Shown: positions 63,618 through 64,000 of the stretch, one piece after another | Numbering within the stretch: position 1 is the first letter of the stretch | Layout: every line of letters begins with the position of its first letter | Assembly: GCA_020002185.1 (NCBI GenBank) | Contig: JAHLWY010000279.1 | Span: 86,428 to 150,427 of the forward strand | Reading direction: 5' to 3' | From: Paraescarpia echinospica | Lineage: Eukaryota; Annelida; Polychaeta; Sabellida; Siboglinidae | Length of the DNA stretch: 64,000 nucleotides | Notes under the pieces: model-generated | Seen by the model: the letters and a program-made list of their open reading frames with translations, nothing else | Told to the model about the DNA's origin: nothing | Database searches by the model: none | Made by a program: the position numbers and the translations under genes

Positions 63618-64000
63618 TTAGACAAGATAAACCATCAAATGGGAATAAGTTTTCACATCAATAACTTACGAACTATTTTCTTGTTACTTACGTGACGGAG
63701 ATAAATGGGTAACATACATTCCCCTTTGCGGTAAATCTAGTTATATGTGTAGCTTGATATCAGTCTAGCCTTCTTGAAGATTTGTAACATGCAGGACAGC
63801 AATTTGAGGTAAGACCACATTACGGATCCGTCCGCGCAAAGAGTGCACTTGAAAATACCGTTTTTGTGTGTTATGCGTGAATTTTTTTCGATCACTTTGT
63901 GATGGGACACGTTTGTTTCGAGAATACTGGATGTACTACTGCATTAGACAACATAAAACATCAAATGGGAATGAGTTTTCACACCTATAACTTACGTACT

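Larger units (their letters stand above)
56901..64000 (-). repeat. Satellite array, right arm part 6 (mostly D subfamily)
   Basis: About 22 reverse-orientation monomers, chiefly D (GATGGGACACG or GACGGGACACG, ACCTATAACTT). One C interval lies at about 58,470-59,200. Monomers are more alike here than in the left arm. The last complete GGATCC is at 63,824 and the array runs off the window end. No gene is seen. Confidence 0.94.

Noticed and set aside
1..64000. Numerous 60-100 codon reading frames across the array
   Set aside because: They lie within satellite monomers, most of the roughly 188 monomers lack them, and a monomer of 325-326 bp cannot keep one frame across copies. I treat them as by-products of repetition.
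1..64000. CRISPR array or bacterial repeat locus
   Set aside because: Repeats are contiguous 325-bp monomers without spacers, there are no cas genes, and the inserted element is of eukaryotic non-LTR type.

Overview
This window is almost entirely one eukaryotic satellite DNA. A monomer of about 325-326 bp (AT-rich, with a GGATCC site in most copies) is repeated roughly 188 times end to end. I see no host protein gene, rRNA, tRNA, CRISPR array or bacterial-type operon. The only non-satellite sequence is a 5'-truncated non-LTR retrotransposon fragment of about 1.16 kb. It is present twice because the satellite around it was duplicated. Its translation looks like the C-terminal part of an invertebrate ORF2 protein downstream of the reverse transcriptase, which suggests an invertebrate animal. 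A mollusc is my guess, at low confidence. The array could be pericentromeric, centromeric or subtelomeric; the sequence alone does not decide.

Layout: 1-7,994 holds about 24 monomers in one orientation (called + here). At 7,994/7,995 the polarity flips, and everything to 64,000 is in the opposite orientation, making a large inverted repeat with a loop of about 71 nt. Within the right arm, 7,995-11,230 is mainly subfamily 'D' (marker gatgggacacg). From 11,230 to 33,400 it is mainly a group of 'C' subfamilies (markers acacgggacatg, acatgggacatg, acatgtgacatg, acatggtacatg). From 33,400 to 64,000 D and C blocks alternate.

The right arm records many unequal exchanges. A 6,156-bp tandem duplication (about 11,930-18,085 and 18,086-24,241) carries both retrotransposon copies. 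Smaller duplications have offsets of about 978, 1,628, 2,282, 3,615 and 3,910 bp, and a related block recurs near 38.0, 50.4 and 62.5 kb. Offsets are near-whole multiples of the monomer, except 6,156 and 3,615 bp, whose units include the 1,159-bp insertion and/or odd-length monomers. A rearranged monomer of about 364 bp (86-bp internal duplication plus 47-bp deletion) recurs eight times, and a relative with only the duplication occurs once.

Short reading frames of 60-100 codons recur only because the monomer recurs. Most monomers break them and the monomer length is not a multiple of three, so I do not call them genes. Two patches (about 37.0-38.0 kb and 61.9-62.2 kb) carry bursts of indels that look more like consensus error than biology. 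I did not find a new enzymatic or defence system. The notable content is the architecture of the satellite: polarity switch, subfamily order, recombinant monomers and the duplicated insertion.
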